A stretch of DNA of 64,000 nucleotides from Rhyzopertha dominica (Eukaryota > Arthropoda > Insecta > Coleoptera > Bostrichidae): contig QCXZ01000053.1 of NCBI GenBank assembly GCA_025024175.1, positions 9,920,001 to 9,984,000 on the forward strand. The letters are read 5' to 3'. This document shows positions 59,601-64,000 of this stretch, piece after piece; within the stretch, counting starts at the first letter, position 1; each line of letters opens with the position of its first letter. The notes under the pieces are model-generated. The model was not told the DNA's origin and ran no database searches. It saw only the letters and a program-made list of their open reading frames with translations. The position numbers were made by a program, and so were the translations under genes.

Positions 59601-60925
59601 ATTTTCCGAATATTAGTTTAGCCCGTCTGTTGCTTGGACGATTTTTGCGCGATGTTAACCTATCGGCTACCCTCTTACGTCCCATGTCCCGCTGGTAATA
59701 TGGGTTGCATAGTTTACATTTCTGCCCGATCGCTGCAAGTAAATGCCCCTCTTAATGTGCATTTTTAATCGGCAAATTACAAACTTGCAACTTTTACAAG
59801 GTACAATTATAATTTGCAATTTTTTTCCGTTGTGAGTTATAGAATGCAATTTTTTTTCAAGTTTAAATTATAGTCTTGCATTTTCCAGCTGTAAGTTTCT
59901 TAGGGAGCAATAAACCAATACAGTTTTACTGTTTTTATTTATAGCCAGAACCTTCAGTTGCAATTCTACCCCTTGGAACTGGAAACGATCTTTCCAGGGT
60001 ACTCGGATGGGGTAAAGAACATTCCTCAGAAGTTGACGTTCCCGCTATACTTAAAAATATCCACACTGCCTATGATACATGCATCGACAGGTTTTTATAC
60101 CAATCACTGTTAAAAACTCAAAATGAATTTCATCTGTTTTTTTTTTTGCAGGTGGAAAGTAGAAATGATATCCAGGAAGCATTTAGGCTTACGCATTCCA
60201 AATAAGACGGTATTCATGTATAATTACTTTAGTATCGGGGTTGACGCCCAGGTGGCACTAAACTTTCATAGAACTAGGGACAGTGAGTTTTATGTTTTTA
60301 GCAGTCGTATCTTTAATAAAGTGAGTACTCCCAACAATTTGTTTTGATATGTTATGCTTGGATTGTTTCCAATGCAGTTGCTGTACTTGTGTTTTGGTAC
60401 CCACCAAGCAGTAACTTCAGACTGTAAAGATCTCCAGAAAAGAATTGAACTTTACTTGGATGGCAAATTTATTGACCTACCAGAACTAGAGTCTATTGTG
60501 GTGCTAAATATATCTTCTTGGGGAGCTGGTGTTGATTTATGGGGTAAGTCGTACTTAATTTCACAAATATTTTTGTAGACACGTTTTGATTCAGGTTTGT
60601 GTGATCACCCGAGGAGTTCTCAGTCCTATAATGATGGTATTCTCGAAGTAGTGGGAATATATTCCTCATTTCACATAGCCCAACTTCAAGTAGGACTATC
60701 ATCGCCGTTAGTGTTAGGACAAGCAAAATCCGTAGATGTGAGTTTAGCATTACTAATTTTTTGTATTCCAGTTTGAAAATATTGTTTTTTTTTTATTTTT
60801 AGATATATTTGAAAAAGAAATCTCCAGTTCAAGTGGACGGTGAACCTTGGGAACAGCATCCAACTCATATCCACATATCTCATGTAAATAAGGCCTCAGT
60901 TTTACAAAACAGACAGAGGAAGTAG
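50753..60925 (+). CDS. Dgkepsilon: Diacylglycerol kinase epsilon
   Basis: Ten exons: 50753-50929, 50979-51147, 54268-54398, 54502-54649, 54699-54916, 59945-60090, 60152-60320, 60378-60543, 60595-60737, 60803-60925. All phases agree: 530 codons, 529 residues (human enzyme 567). It phosphorylates diacylglycerol to phosphatidic acid at membranes. Order: N-terminal membrane helix (about 13-31), first C1 domain from H49 (CSTCEAL, then YCDCCGVC), second C1 (HHWTKGN, then CTVC, CCWCQRTVH), and the catalytic domain with ATP-binding GGGDGT (262-267) and LPLGTGNDLSR (289-299). The accessory part has NYFSIGVDA and QVDGEPW (499-505). No ankyrin, PH or SAM region is present, as expected for the epsilon type. 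An in-frame ATG at 50702 could add 17 residues. Introns 2 and 5 are 3.1 and 5.0 kb and full of repeats. Confidence 0.96.
52557..52703. repeat. Short foldback element
   Basis: Inverse arms TTAAATTTGATCCGAGTTTAATCCACAG.CGTTGC at 52580-52622 and its partner at 52649-52687, with outer ends CCAGTTGCAC and inverse CCGGTTGGA. It is a MITE-sized hairpin without coding sequence. Confidence 0.6.
53632..53694. repeat. (TAA)n microsatellite
   Basis: About 21 nearly perfect TAA units in intron 2 of DGK epsilon. On the minus strand it produces a long poly-Leu pseudo-ORF that is not a gene. Confidence 0.95.
55792..56018. repeat. Foldback element with about 100-bp arms
   Basis: AAAACCT ... TTTGCCCACTATTTTACA ... 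AAGAAAACAATC on the left recurs inverted on the right, followed inward by TGACTTAA and TTAAGTCA. There is no ORF. It lies in intron 5 of DGK epsilon. Confidence 0.75.
56156..56407 (-). pseudogene. THAP-domain fragment
   Basis: The ORF contains CAVKNCSNKYLTNSNITFHHF, about residues 20-40, the first half of a THAP zinc finger (C-x4-C and HxFP). Downstream it has only a shifted echo of the second half (VVCGEYFLANCF). The expected central Trp and the ordered end are missing. It is either a transposon-derived fragment (P-type transposases carry THAP domains) or a decayed host THAP gene. It is antisense in DGK epsilon intron 5. Confidence 0.5.
57421..57509. repeat. Minisatellite, three 30-bp units
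   Basis: Units of the type ARCTAAAAAARTTGCAAGTTTWTAACTTGA are repeated three times. A looser array of related motifs in inverse orientation (TTGCAACTTTTACAAG, TTGCAATTTTTTTCC, TTGCATTTTCC) lies at about 59768-59885. Confidence 0.65.
57829..58437 (-). CDS. Myb/SANT-like DNA-binding protein, two exons, nested antisense
   Basis: Exons 58437-58240 and 58134-57829 join in phase 0 to give 167 residues with a normal stop. An in-frame ATG six codons upstream is also possible. Residues about 18-70 contain GKFSATFTQKDAENQWQ, ITIILNSIGKG and NWKMWRK. This is the tryptophan-spaced pattern of the Myb/SANT-like domain found in zeste-type regulators and in the second protein of Harbinger transposons. The C-terminal half is Lys/Pro/Ser-rich (LPLKKKVIPSED, KKIFTKKKLPKKYK), suggesting a nuclear localisation signal. 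It lies inside intron 5 of DGK epsilon. It may be a host gene or a transposon accessory protein; no Harbinger transposase was found next to it. Confidence 0.7.
58836..59751. mobile_element. TTAA-flanked TIR element, copy 2
   Basis: Same TIR as 43771-44629 (GAGGGGCGTTTACCTAGAGC), flanked by TTAA at 58832-58835 and 59752-59755. It is collinear with copy 1, in the same orientation on the plus strand, and slightly longer (916 versus 859 bp). No transposase is present. It lies in DGK epsilon intron 5. Confidence 0.88.
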
Positions 60926-62489
60926 TATTAGTTAAAGTTAAAAAATCTCAATAGAAGAAGAATAAATGTGATTATTTAACATGTACCCTCACTCGATTAT
61001 TAAAAGTTTAATTGTTAAATTTTATATTAGCATTTTATTGGTGAAATGTGTTATTGTGTTCAAATAAAAATTTTAAGAGAAAAATCTGTAATCTATAAAC
61101 CAAACAAAAATGTTATGGAAAAGTCAGAAAGTAAAATAGTAAAACAGTCTTCAGGCCTCAGACTTCAGGTGATGTATTTTTGAAAACTGATTTGCAGATA
61201 ATATTATAACACAGATAACTGAGCTGCGTTCTGTTTTAGTATTTCAAAAATACTTAGGTATACTGAGGACCAATTTATTTTACACTTATGATGAAGCTGT
61301 ACCATTGCTTGACACTTCCAATATCGAAAACTTTGATTCTGCTTCATGTCCACCTTACTTCTAAGAAACATTGTAAAAAAATCCGAATTACACTGTTATC
61401 CGAACAATGGGCTACTTGTACTAATTTTATTTTTGGATAAATCTGGCAAACTTCAATGGTCATTATTAAGTTTATTTCACACACGAAAAGTTAGCAATTG
61501 CAAAAAATTGCAGATGAATAAAATTATTAATTAAAAATTGTATTTGGCCCTTTAAATTTCATGTGTCATCAAAACGATGTTTACGTCACTAGTATCGTGT
61601 CTGTTATGCGCATACTGGGCACCCGCAAAAGGTAGACAAACGTATAAACGCTGGAACAGCAATGGTTTTAAAAATCNGAGGGCCTCACNCTGTTCCCTTT
61701 AACTTGTTTATTTGGATACTTCTGACGTCACAGCGGTTCAGTGATCGTTTTGGCACGAAGATAATGGGTTCGAATTTTAACATGAAATACATAGCGTATT
61801 AACAAAGACAATTCAAAAATACTTTGCACACATAATTATATGACCTTAATGATTAAATTAAGCACATAATTTTTTTTTGTGCAAGTAGCCCATTTCACAA
61901 TAACCTGTAAGTAAATATTTTATAGCATAATGTCATTAGCAAAGTTTTTTGCTATTTTTAACTTTTTAGCCTACCTTTTATTTTTGTTTTTGTATATAAT
62001 AATAATAATACAATAATTCAAATATTTCTGGGATCACCAGGGCTTATTAAGAGATAAAGAGTTATCCCTGACACAAAACAAAAGTATGAAAGCATTACAA
62101 CTGTATCATAGCCTTTTTTTCACAGGTCTCGCCAACAGTTTCTCCTTCTAACTAACATATAATAACTTGTTTGACTTTCTAAAAACATAAATTATTGGTG
62201 GAGACCACATCATCAATGTGTTGTTAAATGTTTTCGCTGCAGAGTAACGAAAGCTGCTTTCCAATTTTTCGAGTTTATGCTTTGGCATTGACATGTATTC
62301 TAAGTTACACTGATATATCAGGATTTAAATACAATAAGAGCTGAGTGTGGTTTTCTATTGCAATCAAACTGTAATGAAAAAAGCCTAACCAAAATGATCG
62401 CCTTCGGCTCGTTTTGTAAACGTTGAATGCGTGCGACACAATGGCGCTTTATGAAAGTAGTTTTTTAATAAACTATTGTGAAGGATATA
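60926..62489. other. Intergenic region downstream of DGK epsilon
   Basis: No gene recognised. Apart from the polyadenylation signal, it has two Ns (about 61677-61689), an ATAATA tract near 62000 and otherwise AT-rich sequence. Confidence 0.45.
60961..60966 (+). terminator. Polyadenylation signal of DGK epsilon
   Basis: AATAAA lies 36 bases after the stop codon. A second ATAAAA-type signal occurs near 61063. Position and context fit a short 3' UTR. Confidence 0.5.
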
Positions 62490-63380
62490 CGAGGGGCATC
62501 TGTAAATTAAGGTCTTCCGCCCTTTTTTTTACACCGCAAACATCATTTTATTGCAAAATCAAGTACAGATTCTGAAAGCTTGAACTTTAAGCTATTTTGC
62601 TACGTAGTCCCCGTCTCGATCAATGCACTTTTGGAGTCGCTTCGGGGCTTTTTTGTACCTGCATCATACCACCACTCTCTCACCGAATCATGCAGGAAAA
62701 GATCGACAGCTGCCTTTAGTTGAGAATTTCGCCCCCCCCCCCGTGTTGTTTCAAGTTAGGGAGCAAATAGTAGTCACTGGGCACCAAATCGGGGCTATGT
62801 AAAGGTGGTCAAGGATTTCCTATCGACATTGTGCTGATGAGATCTTTCGTGGCGCGGGCGAACGACGAACTCCCTTTGTCAGCTGACCCGGTATGTTGTT
62901 CAAAATCTTGGAGATGTCCCCTATTAGTTCGACAATCTCTCGCACAGTCACACTTCGATCCACAAGGATAAGTTCCTCAACTTTCGTCCTGTCTCCTCCG
63001 AAAATGATGGACGCCCACGGCCAGCCTTGTCATGCACGTTTGTGTGGCCTTCTGCACACTCTCTGCACCACTTCCGCACATTTCTTATCTCTATACCATT
63101 TTCTCCATAAACATCAGTCAACTGGCGATGGATTTCAATAGGGGATGTCCCTGTAAACCACAGAAATTTAATCATTGAAGGCAATTCACATTTGGCGGGA
63201 GCGTTGATTTTCCGTTCCATTCTTAATGGCTGCTAAATCAAAGTCGACCGTCGCAGCCAGGTTAGGACCGACCAAAACAGTGGTGGAGAAGCAAGGAACA
63301 TGGCGCTGTTGTAAGATTTAAGCTCGCTCATTTCGTCACAACGAGAGCTCATTGCAGACCTTAATTTACGGACCCCCTCG
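62490..63380 (-). mobile_element. Mariner element, internally deleted (891 bp)
   Basis: TIRs CGAGGGGCATCTGTAAATTA and inverse CGAGGGGGTCCGTAAATTA are flanked by TA (62488-62489 and 63381-63382). The minus-strand frame from 63220 (MERKINAPAKCELPSMIKF, then GTSPIEIHRQLTDVYGENG) gives the first HTH of a mariner transposase. It then breaks after GRGRPSFSEETGRK, and the catalytic domain is gone. A C10 run is at about 62733-62742. Confidence 0.88.
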
Positions 63381-63736
63381 TAACAATTTTAAGATGAAAA
63401 AATCTGTGCAAAATTTAACTTTAGAATTAAATTAGAGAGTTGCTACTAAAATTTGACACACTGTATAAATAAAGGATTTAAAATATTTTGGGTATAACGA
63501 GCAGGATGAATTGTTTATGGTCTAGAACGAAATTTTAAGTTTCTAATCCACCCATGTGTTGCAAAGCTTGTATTGAATGGTTTTTGAGTTTCACTCTATG
63601 ATTATTTAACTTTTAATTTGTAGTAAAAGTTGATAAAAATCTAAGAAAAAATTGTATAAAATGGAAGAAATGTGTATGAAATATTTTAAAAATATATATA
63701 TATTTCGTTCTTAAACTCTCAAGATGATCCTTGCAA
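63381..63736. other. Presumed 3' UTR and flank of the right-edge gene
   Basis: AT-rich, with a (TA)n run near 63692. No ORF of note. Confidence 0.35.
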
Positions 63737-64000
63737 TTAACCTTCTGAAAAATCTACAACAATGAACAAAACAACTGCCATCAAAAGGCTCCAAAGGTGT
63801 AGCAAAGTTGTAGGCAAAGTTATAGATCCAAAAGATTTTTGCTCACTTGGCGGTATCTCTTTCTCATAATTATTCGTTATCCATTGGATAATGCGATCGT
63901 TCAATCCTTCGGCATAAAGACTATAGCTCCAGTTGATGTTGCCATAACATCCATTAGGTAACCATCTTGGCAAATCACCAGGTAACTCACGTTCATAAAC
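63737..64000 (-). CDS. C-terminal exon of a membrane protein, possibly an ionotropic receptor (partial)
   Basis: An 88-codon frame, open to the window edge and ending in a stop. It begins VYERELPGDLPRWLPNGCYG, continues SLYAEGLNDRIIQWITNNY, and ends with one strongly hydrophobic helix, TLLHLWSLLMAVVLFIVVDF. A last transmembrane helix after a soluble lobe with a short, near-terminal acidic residue resembles the end of insect ionotropic receptors (ligand-gated channels related to iGluRs). The typical (L)T(L)xHL lead-in is only approximated. Family assignment is tentative. Confidence 0.4.
   Translation of the reverse strand, partial: VYERELPGDLPRWLPNGCYGNINWSYSLYAEGLNDRIIQWITNNYEKEIPPSEQKSFGSITLPTTLLHLWSLLMAVVLFIVVDFSEG

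Overview
The window is AT-rich animal DNA with introns, a few Ns and a very heavy load of transposons. It is almost certainly an insect, plausibly a beetle: it carries an insect-type seven-transmembrane odorant receptor, a licorne-type MAP kinase kinase (MKK3/6), mariner and Penelope-like elements, and many short TIR elements in introns. No rRNA, tRNA or CRISPR was seen. Exons were assigned by eye from open frames, GT/GC-AG sites and phase agreement.

Layout. (1) About 5.1-29.0 kb, minus strand: a large gene for a Ser/Arg-, Lys- and poly-Ser-rich, probably nuclear protein that I could not name. Eight phase-consistent exons were found and the 3' end was not. Its 11.5 kb third intron is a transposon graveyard: a Crypton-like fragment with a hairpin, a retroposon with a 25-bp target duplication, a LINE remnant split by a 2.5 kb TIR element, a Tc1/mariner relic, and a palindromic Penelope-like element that contains a full-length mariner. 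(2) 32.6-38.1 kb, plus strand: a complete odorant receptor gene (7 exons, 381 codons) with a long-TIR mariner-like element in an intron. (3) 41.2-49.7 kb, minus strand: licorne/MKK3 in five exons, with a TE in every large intron. (4) 50.8-60.9 kb, plus strand: diacylglycerol kinase epsilon in ten exons, divergent from licorne across about 1.1 kb. Its 5 kb fifth intron holds an antisense two-exon Myb/SANT-like gene, a THAP fragment and a TTAA element. (5) 62.5-64.0 kb: a deleted mariner, then the last exon of a membrane protein on the minus strand that runs off the window.

Function. The host genes are unrelated: MAPK signalling (p38 branch), lipid second-messenger turnover, olfaction and a likely RNA-processing or chromatin protein. 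Only licorne and DGK epsilon could share regulation, through their common upstream region. The most notable material is the mobile DNA. Three Penelope-type terminal copies occur, two of them in inverted form as single insertions with 13-bp target duplications. They carry a conserved hairpin followed by GAAACGTC that resembles hammerhead ribozyme remnants. Two copies of an apparently non-coding 2.5-2.7 kb element have 32-bp TIRs and exact 7-bp target duplications.
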